From NCBI RefSeq assembly GCF_025753795.1, contig NZ_JAOWPS010000001.1:1364001-1428000 (forward strand): a DNA stretch of 64,000 nucleotides, written 5' to 3'. The position numbers and the translations under genes were made by a program. Positions 1 to 8,734 of the stretch are shown one piece after another; position 1 is the stretch's first letter, and each line of letters starts with the position of its first letter. The notes under the pieces are model-generated. The model made no database searches. It was not told the origin of the DNA and saw only the letters and a program-made list of their open reading frames with translations. This DNA comes from Mesorhizobium sp. YC-39. Lineage in GTDB: Bacteria > Pseudomonadota > Alphaproteobacteria > Rhizobiales > Rhizobiaceae.

Positions 1-668
1 ATCGCGGTATAGGTCTTGCCCTCGCAAGAGAAGCGCTCGCGAGGGGCGCCGCCAAGGTCTATGCGGGGACGCGCAAGCTCGATGGGTTCTCGGAGCCGGG
101 GGTAATCCCGGTCCAGATTGACGTCACGAATGCCGAGAGCATCCGCCGCGCTGCCGCCCAGTGTGCCGACGTGTCGATCCTCGTTAACAACGCTGGTATC
201 GTGGAACTCGTATCCGACGCACTTGACGACCGTGTTGAGGCGGTGACCAGGACGATGTTGGAGGTCAACTTCTTCGGGATCGTCCGCGTCACGCAAGCGT
301 TCGCGCCTGTCTTGGCAGAAAAGCCTCAGTCTGCGGTTCTCAATGTGCTATCGGATGTGTCGTGGAAGGCCACATCGATCTTGACGCCCTATTCGGCGTC
401 CAAAGCGGCAGCCTGGAGCTACACAAATCATGCTCGCATTGCTCTGAAGGAGCAGAACACGGCGGTCGTTGGATTGCATGTCGGTTTTGTCGACACCGAC
501 CTGACCGCAGGCGTTGATGTTCCCAAGAGCAATCCACGCGATGTTGCTCGCAAGAGCTACGATGTGCTGGAGGCCGGCGGCGCCGAAGTGCTGGCAGACG
601 AAGGGACCGTCAAACTCAAAGCTTCGCTCTCGGCCGCTCGGCCCGAGTACATCTATCCTGAGGGCTAA
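1..668 (+). CDS. Short-chain dehydrogenase/reductase, 5' end outside window
   Basis: The reading frame is open from base 3 and begins RGIGLALA, the glycine-rich cofactor turn of a classical SDR, so only a few N-terminal residues lie outside the window. NNAG follows about 55 residues later, then a serine in LNVLSDVS and the catalytic YSASK (Y-x3-K). The family catalyses NAD(P)-dependent oxidation or reduction of alcohols and carbonyls in the cytosol; the substrate cannot be told from this sequence. The C-terminus runs to a normal stop. It lies on the island side of tRNA-Phe, so it may be accessory DNA. Confidence 0.85.
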   Translation, partial: RGIGLALAREALARGAAKVYAGTRKLDGFSEPGVIPVQIDVTNAESIRRAAAQCADVSILVNNAGIVELVSDALDDRVEAVTRTMLEVNFFGIVRVTQAFAPVLAEKPQSAVLNVLSDVSWKATSILTPYSASKAAAWSYTNHARIALKEQNTAVVGLHVGFVDTDLTAGVDVPKSNPRDVARKSYDVLEAGGAEVLADEGTVKLKASLSAARPEYIYPEG

Positions 669-936
669 TTTATCGGGAACCGGCGGTATCTGGGCCGTGA
701 TGAGGTATTCGGCCTGATCGGCAAAGTTCATGAAGCGCCGTCAAGGCACCTTCAAGTTCGACAGCACCAGCAACATCCTCGCCAATCATGACCATTGGCC
801 GTGCCCTCCTTTTCTCTGGCACGGCCGATCGTCTTTCCATGTCAATGGCAGGGATCGATTTTCTTCGATTGAGAAAGGCAAGAGTCAGCAGGACCGCAAA
901 GCATAGCGGCCCCGCACCACCGTCGGGAACGAGTGC

Positions 937-1340
937 ATGCTTCTCAATGGGGTGAAAATCGTGAAATCCGACCACACATCCGAACCGTGGCTGGTGGGAG
1001 TCCTTTTCTCGCAGACGGGCTTCACATCCGTATCCGAACAGGCGCAATTGCGCGGCACGTTGATCGCCATCGAGGAGATCAACCAGAATGGCGGCGTGAA
1101 CGGCCGTCCGATCCAGCCTGTCGTATACGATCCAGGCTCCGATGCGAAGGCGTATGGCCAGTACGCCAAGAAACTGATGGTCGAAGACGGCGCGACCACC
1201 ATATTCGGCTGCTACACATCCGATTGCAGAAAAGCGGTCCTGCCGGTGGTCGAGCGGCTGAACGGCCTGCTGTGGTATCCGACGCCCTATGAGGGGATCG
1301 AGTTCTCGCCCAACGTCATCTGCACCGGACTGATGAGCGC
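937..1340 (+). pseudogene. AmiC/FmdD-like periplasmic-binding-fold protein, truncated
   Basis: About the first 130 residues match the type 1 periplasmic-binding fold of AmiC and amide/urea-type binding proteins. The visible blocks are VGVLFSQTG, GGVNGRPI, FGCYTSDCRKAVLPVVE and YPTPYEGIEFSPN. Family members are about 380 residues or longer. Here similarity stops after ICTG near base 1330, and the frame then runs through sequence that on the other strand encodes an integrase, ending at 1389. The gene is therefore a 5' fragment left by recombination or deletion. Start is ATG 937 or GTG 961. The intact protein would bind small amides or urea. Confidence 0.75.
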
Positions 1341-1912
1341 CCCCTCAGGGCGATCGTCGGATCTGCCTCGGCGCGGGCGGTCGCTATAGCGTATCGAAAC
1401 ACGCTGCCGATGGTAGAGCGCAGTCGCCGAGCCGACTCATATCGACCGCGAACCTCTACGCGGCGTAGGGCGGTAAGGATGGTGGCCGTATCGATCTCCC
1501 GAATGCACTTGTCGCCGATGGCTGGATAGGCAAAGTCGAGCAGCCATTTGACCTTGGTAATCGTTCGGTCGGCACGCCCCTCCTTTTTCAGCTTGTCAAC
1601 GTATTCATCAGCGGTTGCCCGAAAGGAGTCTTTTGCCGAACCGGCCTTGCGCAAACTGCGTTCCTGCCCAGGGTCGACGCCAGTCAGCAGGAGACGTTTA
1701 GCATCATCGCGCGCCTCGCGTGCCTCGGCTAAAGAGATAAGGGGATAGCTGCCCAACGCCAAAAGTTTCTGCTTGCCGTCAAAGCGGTAGGCGAGCCGCC
1801 AAAGGCGAGATCCTGTGGGCTGCACCCATAGCTGGAGACCGGCGCCGTCAGACAGTTTCACGAGTTTGGGACCCGGGCGAGCGTTTCGGCATTTCACGTC
1901 GGAAAGGGCCAT
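1316..1912 (-). pseudogene. P4-type tyrosine integrase, C-terminus deleted
   Basis: The start ATG at 1912 is preceded by an AAAGGAG ribosome site; the open frame goes further upstream into tRNA-Phe but is not needed. The product begins with the DUF4102-type arm-binding domain (MALSDVKCRNARPGPKLVKL) and passes through the core-binding domain to VFRYAIATARAEADPT. It then breaks at about base 1340, so the catalytic R-H-x-x-R-Y domain is missing. A working relative has about 400 residues; this has about 198. It lies 210 bp from the 3' end of tRNA-Phe and reads away from it, the usual place for an island integrase. Confidence 0.85.
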
Positions 1913-2122
1913 TCGACACGTCTCCTTTGGCTGTTTCGATACCATCAAGATGCCGAATACCAACGAAAATACCATCCCCGCGCCCCGTTGGACCAAATAC
2001 GCTGAAAACCGTCGAGACGCGTCCAAGTGCGCCATGCACTTCGAAAAAATAACGATTTCAATGGTTTGCATAGATGGAAGCGTAGAAGCTTTGGCAAAGG
2101 GGAGCATGGGGAGAGGAGGGGA

Positions 2123-2198
<76 letters not shown>

Positions 2199-2344
2199 CT
2201 GTTCCGGCTAACGAAGACTCGCACACCGGATTTCTTGAAAGCGCCATGGGCGCCCCTTGAAAGCGCGTGGGTTATAGCACGGGAATTCGGCCTGTCCAGC
2301 GCTTAGACGTTGATTTCAGGCGGGAAAGATCGGCGGCCCCATCA

Positions 2345-2393
2345 GACCATGATCCGGAAAAGTGGCATCCGGTTTTCGGACGGGATCGTGGTC
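2345..2393. repeat. Dispersed rhizobial bipartite palindrome, copy 1
   Basis: Outer arms GACCATGATC and GATCGTGGTC (one mismatch) enclose inner CCGGAAAA and GGTTTTCGG segments. The same plan occurs at 3350-3399 and 3662-3712. It lies downstream of yacG and codes for nothing. Confidence 0.75.
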
Positions 2394-2426
2394 GGACAGG
2401 AGCCCTGCAAGCCTGCCTAAACAGCC

Positions 2427-2618
2427 TCATTTCTCGCCGTCGGTGTCTTCCTCGTCGTCGCGGGCCGAAATGACATAGGCGCCCTTCAGCCAGCGGTTCA
2501 GGTCGATGTCCTTGCAGCGCGTCGAGCAGAATGGATAGGTTTCGCGCACCGACGCCTTGCCGCATTCGGGGCAGGGGCGCCTGGGGCGCAGTGGCGTCAC
2601 CTTGTCGTCCGGGCTCAT
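2427..2618 (-). CDS. yacG: DNA gyrase inhibitor YacG, zinc-binding
   Basis: The 63-residue protein carries the YacG zinc site: C16-x2-C19 in PCPECGK and C31-x3-C35 in [15 protein letters not shown]. The NRWL motif and the acidic tail also fit the family. YacG binds GyrB and inhibits DNA gyrase in E. coli. It lies downstream of maf on the same strand, a pairing frequent in Rhizobiales. A 72-bp degenerate repeat separates the two genes. Confidence 0.93.
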   Translation of the reverse strand: MSPDDKVTPLRPRRPCPECGKASVRETYPFCSTRCKDIDLNRWLKGAYVISARDDEEDTDGEK

Positions 2619-2623
2619 ACTCG

Positions 2624-2695
2624 TACTCGCCTCGAATTCATGGCCGCCTCGAACTTGTTGCCGCCCCCAAACTCATTGCCACCTCCCAACTCATG
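2624..2695 (-). repeat. Degenerate 18-bp tandem repeat between maf and yacG
   Basis: On the minus strand four units of 17-18 bp follow each other: ATGAGTTGGGAGGTGGCA, ATGAGTTTGGGGGCGGCA, ACAAGTTCGAGGCGGCC and ATGAATTCGAGGCGAGTA. Identity falls along the array. The repeat begins over the maf stop and ends just before the yacG start. It places several ATG and GGGAGG-like words ahead of yacG, so it may affect coupling of the two genes; that is inference. Confidence 0.7.
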
Positions 2696-3317
2696 GCCGG
2701 GCCGACATCCAGTTGGCGTGCACCTTGAACCCCTCGCCGCTGAGCAGCGCCACCGTCTCGTAGAGCGGCAGGCCGACGACATTGGTGTAGGAGCCGACGA
2801 GCTTGACGACGAAGGATCCGGCCAACCCCTGGACGGCATAGCCACCGGCCTTGCCGCGCCATTCGCCCGAGGCGACATAGGCGTTGATCTCGTCGCGCGG
2901 CAGCCGCTTGAAGCGCACCCTGGTCTCGACCAGCCGCTGGCGCACTTTGCCGCCCGGCGTGATCAGGCAGATGCCGGAATAGACCCGGTGCGAACGGCCG
3001 GACAACAGCCCGAGGCAGTTGGAGGCGTCGTCGAGCGTTTCAGCCTTGGGCAGGATACGCCGGCCGACGGCGACCACCGTGTCGGCGGCCAACACGAAAC
3101 CGGGCGCATAGTCGTCTTCGGTGCTCAGCGAGGCCAGCGCCTTCTCGGCCTTTTCCTTCGACAGGCGCTTGGCCAGCGAACGCGGATGCTCGGCGCGCAA
3201 CGGCGTCTCGTCGACATCGGCCGGCAGGACGCGGTCCGGCTCGATGCCGGCCTGCTGCAAGAGCTCGATCCGGCGCGGCGAACCCGAAGCAAGCACCAGC
3301 TTCTGCAAAATGCTCAT
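2691..3317 (-). CDS. maf: Maf family nucleotide pyrophosphatase
   Basis: The 208-residue protein has the Maf signature blocks: [19 protein letters not shown] at the N-terminus, then [28 protein letters not shown] and [15 protein letters not shown]. Maf proteins hydrolyse non-canonical or modified nucleoside triphosphates to monophosphates in the cytosol. Length fits the family. It lies between infA and yacG, a typical alphaproteobacterial order. Confidence 0.95.
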   Translation of the reverse strand: MSILQKLVLASGSPRRIELLQQAGIEPDRVLPADVDETPLRAEHPRSLAKRLSKEKAEKALASLSTEDDYAPGFVLAADTVVAVGRRILPKAETLDDASNCLGLLSGRSHRVYSGICLITPGGKVRQRLVETRVRFKRLPRDEINAYVASGEWRGKAGGYAVQGLAGSFVVKLVGSYTNVVGLPLYETVALLSGEGFKVHANWMSARP

Positions 3318-3349
3318 CGTGATTTCGGCCGGGCTCTATCTCTTCGTTT

Positions 3350-3399
3350 GAGCATTGGACTTTTCCGAAAACCGCTGCGCACTTTTCGGTCCGATGCTC
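3350..3399. repeat. Dispersed rhizobial bipartite palindrome, copy 2
   Basis: Outer arms GAGCATTGGAC and GTCCGATGCTC enclose TTTTCCGAAAA and TTTTCGG. It lies in the 90-bp gap between infA and maf, in inverted orientation relative to copy 3. Confidence 0.75.
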
Positions 3400-3407
3400 T
3401 GGCGCTC

Positions 3408-3626
3408 TTACTTGAAACGGTAGGTGATGCGGCCTTTGGTCAGGTCGTAGGGCGTCATCTCGACCAGGACCTTGTCGCCGGTCAGCACGCGGATGCGGTT
3501 CTTGCGCATGCGGCCGGCCGTGTGAGCGATGATTTCGTGTTCGTTTTCAAGCTTCACCCTGAACATCGCGTTGGGCAACAATTCCGTGACGATACCCGGA
3601 AACTCGAGGACTTCTTCCTTCGGCAT
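3408..3626 (-). CDS. infA: Translation initiation factor IF-1
   Basis: The 72-residue protein is a full-length IF-1 with a single S1/OB-fold domain: [46 protein letters not shown] and the C-terminal [11 protein letters not shown]-1 binds the ribosomal A site during initiation. Alphaproteobacteria commonly place infA upstream of maf, as here. Confidence 0.98.
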   Translation of the reverse strand: MPKEEVLEFPGIVTELLPNAMFRVKLENEHEIIAHTAGRMRKNRIRVLTGDKVLVEMTPYDLTKGRITYRFK

Positions 3627-3661
3627 TCGATACCTTTGCTTGGATGGCAGTTCCAGCGCCT

Positions 3662-3712
3662 AGAGCATGATGCCGAAAAGTGTGAATCGGTTTTCGGACG
3701 ACATCATGCTCT
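3662..3712. repeat. Dispersed rhizobial bipartite palindrome, copy 3
   Basis: The 11-bp outer arms AGAGCATGATG (3662-3672) and CATCATGCTCT (3702-3712) are perfect complements. Inside them CCGAAAA (3673-3679) pairs with TTTTCGG (3691-3697). It lies in the promoter region upstream of infA. Confidence 0.8.
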
Positions 3713-3826
3713 ACTTCTTTGATTTAGAGGCGGATTCAGATTTCAGGTCGAACAGACCTGAAATCATCCGACTCTAGCCGGAATTCGGGCGGAACCTATA
3801 TGATAATCGCTCGCTTGTGAACATGC

Positions 3827-4246
3827 TTAATCCGTGGCGTTTTTGGCCTCGGGTTTCAGAAAACGGCCGGATATCCGTGCCCTCAGCCGCTCGCGCACGT
3901 CGCGATAGGCGGCCATGACCTGCTCGCGCGTGCCACTGGCATTTGTCGGGTCCGGCGTCGGCCAGTATTCGACGTCGACGGCGAGCGAGCGGGTGAGTTC
4001 GAGCGCGGCGTGATGCGCCTCCGGCGCCAGCGTGATGATCAGGTCGAAATAGTCGTCCTCGAGATCGTCCAGGGTTCTGGGGTGACGCTCGCCCAGCGAC
4101 AGGCCGTCCTCGGCAAGCACGGCGTCGACGAACGGGTCGCGCTCACCGGCGCGCACCCCGGCCGAGGCGACGAAGATCGTGGCCGGAAGCGCCTGGCGCG
4201 CCAGCAACTCGGCCATTGGCGAGCGCACGGCATTCATGCCGCACAC
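3827..4246 (-). CDS. Low-molecular-weight protein tyrosine phosphatase family protein
   Basis: The P-loop CGMNAVRS (C-x5-R-S) is at the extreme N-terminus of the called frame, and DPTN supplies the general-acid aspartate near residue 99. The family dephosphorylates phosphotyrosine or related substrates in the cytosol. The first beta strand, normally just before the P-loop, is encoded upstream as RSILFV, but no ATG, GTG or TTG lies between the upstream TAG (4286-4288) and the GTG at 4246. Either CTG or reinitiation is used, or the true start is lost. It follows the UPF0262 gene directly. Confidence 0.8.
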   Translation of the reverse strand: MCGMNAVRSPMAELLARQALPATIFVASAGVRAGERDPFVDAVLAEDGLSLGERHPRTLDDLEDDYFDLIITLAPEAHHAALELTRSLAVDVEYWPTPDPTNASGTREQVMAAYRDVRERLRARISGRFLKPEAKNATD

Positions 4247-4285
4247 GAACAGGATCGAGCGGGGCGCGGGGCCGGCGGCCAGGGT

Positions 4286-4771
4286 CTAACCCCGCCAGTG
4301 CAGCACGCAGACCAGCGTGAACAGCCGGCGCGCCGTATCGAAGTCGATATCGATCTTGCCGGCAAGCCGGTCCATCAGCGTCTGCGAGCCTTCATTGTGC
4401 AGGCCGCGCCGGCCCATGTCGATCGCCTCGATATGGCTGGGCGTCGAGGAGCGGATGGCGTCATAATAGCTTTCGCAGATCAGGTAGTAGTCCTTGACGA
4501 TGCGCCGGAGTGGCGTCAGCGACAGGATGTGGGTGACCACCTCGCCGCCGTCCTCGCGGCTCACCGCGAAGACCAGGCGGGACTCAGCCAGCGACAGCTT
4601 CAGCCGGTAGGGCCCGGCGCCGTCGTCATTGATCGGCCGGAAGCTGTTCTCCTCGATCAAGTCGAAGATCGCCACCGCCCGCTCATGCTCGACATCGGGC
4701 GTCGAGCGGCCGATCGATTCGTCGAGTTCGACATCGATCAGCCGGGCACTGGTTCGATCGTAGTCCGACAT
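4286..4771 (-). CDS. UPF0262 family protein
   Basis: The 161-residue protein matches UPF0262, a family largely restricted to alphaproteobacteria and of unknown function. Characteristic blocks are [45 protein letters not shown] and [29 protein letters not shown]. It lies between hisD and the phosphatase on the same strand with gaps of 6 and about 40 bp, so the three are probably co-transcribed. This neighbourhood is conserved in Rhizobiales. Confidence 0.93.
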   Translation of the reverse strand: MSDYDRTSARLIDVELDESIGRSTPDVEHERAVAIFDLIEENSFRPINDDGAGPYRLKLSLAESRLVFAVSREDGGEVVTHILSLTPLRRIVKDYYLICESYYDAIRSSTPSHIEAIDMGRRGLHNEGSQTLMDRLAGKIDIDFDTARRLFTLVCVLHWRG

Positions 4772-4777
4772 GTCAGC

Positions 4778-6070
4778 CTACATGTTCAACCGTATGGCGA
4801 CGGAGCGGCCATGCGCGTCCAGGCCTTCCGCCCTGGCCAGCGTGATGGCGGCGGGCGCCAGCAGCCGCAACTGCTCCGGCCCGAGCTTCAGGATCGAGGT
4901 GCGCTTGACGAAATCGAGCACTGAAAGCCCCGACGAGAAACGCGCCGAGCGCGCCGTCGGCAGCACGTGGTTGGAGCCGCCGACATAATCGCCGATGGCT
5001 TCCGGCGTGTGGCGGCCGAGAAACACGGCGCCGGCGTTGCGCATGCGCGACAGGAAGCCCTCGGCATCGTCGATTGCCAACTCGACATGTTCGGCCGCGA
5101 TGCGGTCGACCAGCGGCAGCGCCGCCTCGATCGAAGGCACCAGGATCACCGCGCCGAAGTCGCGCCAGCTCGCCGCCGCCGTCTCGCCGCGCGACAGGCT
5201 CTGCAACTGGCGCTCGACCGCTCGTTCGACCGCTATGCCAAAGTCGGGATCGTCGGTGATCAGGATCGACTGCGCCGACACGTCATGCTCGGCCTGGGCG
5301 AGCAGGTCGGCGGCGATCCAGTCCGGATCATTGCTGCCGTCGGCCACCACCAGCACTTCCGAAGGCCCAGCGATCATGTCGATACCGACGGTGCCGAACA
5401 CCTGGCGCTTGGCCGCCGCGACATATGCATTGCCCGGTCCGACAATCTTGTGAACCGGCTTGATCGTTTCGGTTCCATAAGCCAGGGCTGCAATCGCCTG
5501 CGCGCCGCCGACACGGTAGATCTCCGAGACGCCTGCCAGATCGGCCGCGACCAGCACCAGCGGCGGAACAGTGCCGCCGGTGGCAGGCACGGCAATCGCG
5601 ATGCGTTCGACACCGGCGACCTTGGCCGGAATCGCATTCATCAGCACCGAGCTTGGATAGCTCGCCGTGCCGCCCGGTACATAGAGCCCGACCGCCTCGA
5701 TCGCCGTCCAGCGCGCGCCGAGCTCGACGCCGACGGCGTCCGTGTAGCGGTCGTCCTTGGGCCGCTGCCGCTCGTGGTGGGACCGGATGCGGTCGCGCGC
5801 GAAGCGGAGCGCCTCTACCGTCTGCGCGTCGGCCTCGGCATAGGCCTTGGCGATGTCATCCTTGGAGACGGCGATTCCGAGCTTGTTCAGGTCGCCGCCG
5901 CCGAATTTCTGGGTGTAGTCGATCAATGCCGCGTCGCCCTCGGTGCGCACGCGCGCGATGATCTCGCGCACCACGGCGTCGACATCCGCCGAGACCTCCC
6001 GCTTGGTCAGCAGGAAGGCGGCGAAACGCGGCTCGAAATCGGCGTCGGACTGGCGAAGCGTAATGGCCAT
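4778..6070 (-). CDS. hisD: Histidinol dehydrogenase
   Basis: The 430-residue protein is full length. It contains the nucleotide-binding and catalytic blocks of HisD: ALYVPGGTASYPSS-like sequence, VGPGNAYVAAAKRQVFG, DMIAGPSEVLVVAD, LLAQAEHD and SNHVLPTARSARFSSGLSV. The enzyme carries out the last two steps of histidine synthesis, oxidising L-histidinol to L-histidine with NAD and zinc. It is not in a his operon here but in the conserved DUF2948-hisD-UPF0262 arrangement. Confidence 0.97.
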   Translation of the reverse strand: MAITLRQSDADFEPRFAAFLLTKREVSADVDAVVREIIARVRTEGDAALIDYTQKFGGGDLNKLGIAVSKDDIAKAYAEADAQTVEALRFARDRIRSHHERQRPKDDRYTDAVGVELGARWTAIEAVGLYVPGGTASYPSSVLMNAIPAKVAGVERIAIAVPATGGTVPPLVLVAADLAGVSEIYRVGGAQAIAALAYGTETIKPVHKIVGPGNAYVAAAKRQVFGTVGIDMIAGPSEVLVVADGSNDPDWIAADLLAQAEHDVSAQSILITDDPDFGIAVERAVERQLQSLSRGETAAASWRDFGAVILVPSIEAALPLVDRIAAEHVELAIDDAEGFLSRMRNAGAVFLGRHTPEAIGDYVGGSNHVLPTARSARFSSGLSVLDFVKRTSILKLGPEQLRLLAPAAITLARAEGLDAHGRSVAIRLNM

Positions 6071-6079
6071 CTCTAGCGC

Positions 6080-6511
6080 TCAGGCTCTGTGGAAGGGACG
6101 CGACGTCGCTTCCCAGGCGCCGCCAATGTCGGCGAGCCGTGCCTCGATGCACTCGACATCGAGCATGATCGCGCCGCCGCCCGAAAAGATCAGCTCGACA
6201 ATGCCAGCAGGCTTGCTGATCTCAACGAAGCTGATCGCCAGCAGCGACAGCACCTCGCCCGGCTTGTCGCGGGCGATGCCGCTGGTCTTGGCGCCGAGCA
6301 CCCGGTCGAAGTGCAGCACGGCCTGCCGCCGCTCATTGTGCTGGCGAAACAGGCCCGATTTCGCCTCCCAGACGAAGCGGTTCATGGTCAGCACGAAACG
6401 CTTGGCCGCCGGCAGGAATTCGAGGTCGCCAACTTTCAGCACGGCGTCCTGGACATGGGCCGAGACGATGCTCAGATCCTGATCGTCGAGCGCGACAAGC
6501 TTGAGAGCCAT
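6080..6511 (-). CDS. DUF2948 family protein
   Basis: The start ATG at 6511 gives a 143-residue protein beginning MALKLVALDDQDLSIVSAHVQDAVLKVGDL, the typical DUF2948 opening; the longer open frame upstream lacks this similarity. Further conserved blocks are FVLTMNRFVWE and FDRVLGAKTSGI. Function is unknown. It lies 9 bp upstream of hisD on the same strand, a linkage seen across Rhizobiales. Confidence 0.9.
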   Translation of the reverse strand: MALKLVALDDQDLSIVSAHVQDAVLKVGDLEFLPAAKRFVLTMNRFVWEAKSGLFRQHNERRQAVLHFDRVLGAKTSGIARDKPGEVLSLLAISFVEISKPAGIVELIFSGGGAIMLDVECIEARLADIGGAWEATSRPFHRA

Positions 6512-6643
6512 GCGGAATTTGTACCTAAGGTTGGTTTTCAGCCTTCTGTTAGGCGGTCTTTCTGGTCCGTGCAACCTCGACACGGATCCGGCCCAAGGCA
6601 ATCGCCTAAGGTTGGCACGGAGTAGGCGCCGTCGGCGAAGCTG

Positions 6644-6672
6644 CCGATCTCCCCCGCAAGGGGGGAGATCGG
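6644..6672. repeat. Intergenic hairpin of the GATCTCCCCC type
   Basis: Left arm CCGATCTCCCCC (6644-6655), loop GCAA, and right arm GGGGGGAGATCGG (6660-6672) form a stem of 12 pairs with one extra G. It lies between murA and the DUF2948 gene. No T-run follows on the minus strand, so it is more likely a dispersed rhizobial palindrome than a simple terminator. Confidence 0.7.
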
Positions 6673-6744
6673 ATGCCGCTTCAGCTTTCGCCAACCACCA
6701 GCAGGGGCAAGGGCTGCGCCGACCGCAGCGACTGCCCGCGACTA

Positions 6745-8037
<1,293 letters not shown>

Positions 8038-8091
8038 GGAAGAGATGTCCCCTCGGCCGAAGGCCGGTTTTCAATCGGTTAAGTCTGTCCT

Positions 8092-8143
8092 GTCTGGACC
8101 ATTTGGCCGTCTAGACCCCTTGAGCCCGTCTAGACCATTGGCC
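8092..8143 (+). repeat. Three tandem 16-19 bp units upstream of murA
   Basis: The units are GTCTGGACCATTTGGCC (8092-8108), GTCTAGACCCCTTGAGCCC (8109-8127) and GTCTAGACCATTGGCC (8128-8143). Each begins with the self-complementary core GTCTAGAC or one mismatch from it. They lie 55-106 bp upstream of murA, where a regulator could bind; that role is inference. Confidence 0.65.
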
Positions 8144-8200
8144 GGCTTGGTTCAAGAAGTAGGATTTCCTGGCAACCGGGCCAAGTCTGTTGATATTAAG

Positions 8201-8410
8201 TCAATCCTTTTGCGTTTCCCTTAACGAGCCGAGCCCGTCCGGCCGCTGGTCAGCCCCGCCAGTGCGCCGTAAGCGCGACTGCGCCTTGCGCTTCTGCAGA
8301 TTGGCGCGCAATTGCTCGGCCAGCCGGCTCTTGCGGTCCCTGCTGCCTTTTCCAGATGGGTCGTCTTTCGGCGAACCACCCTTGTCAGGTGGATTTGTCT
8401 TGTCGTTCAT
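8201..8410 (-). CDS. Small basic conserved hypothetical protein
   Basis: The start ATG at 8410 gives 69 residues rich in Lys, Arg and Gln, with a central RKSRLAEQLRANLQKRKAQSR. That motif recurs in small proteins of other Rhizobiales next to murA, as far as I recall. The longer upstream frame runs into tRNA-Thr and is not credible. No domain or function can be assigned. An RNA- or nucleic-acid-binding role would fit the charge but is speculation. Confidence 0.7.
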   Translation of the reverse strand: MNDKTNPPDKGGSPKDDPSGKGSRDRKSRLAEQLRANLQKRKAQSRLRRTGGADQRPDGLGSLRETQKD

Positions 8411-8568
8411 GTTTCCGTCCCAGCCAGCGATCGGCCAGCCCGAGTCAGGCATAGCCAACATTGTGGCGCCGCCATGTCCGGGAAAGCCGCCCGGAGCCGG
8501 CTTCCACACATCCTTGCGCTTGGCCTTGCGCTTGCCGGTTTGATATGGCAGAAGCCCCGCCATCGGCG

Positions 8569-8643
<75 letters not shown>

Positions 8644-8734
8644 GTCTATCCCATTGAAATTGCTGAAGTCATTGACACGCAACGGTTTCTGTCCATTCTG
8701 ACGTTACAAATGCCGTAACAGATCGGATGGACTT

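Noticed and set aside
2640..3722. Plus-strand frame of 360 codons across infA and maf
   Set aside because: It lies opposite two certain genes and has no recognisable motif.
4967..6076. Long plus-strand frame of 369 codons
   Set aside because: It is antisense to hisD, and its composition (Arg, His, Asp rich) is that of a high-GC shadow frame.
8092..8143. CRISPR array
   Set aside because: Units are contiguous, only 16-19 bp, and have no spacers; no cas gene is in the window.
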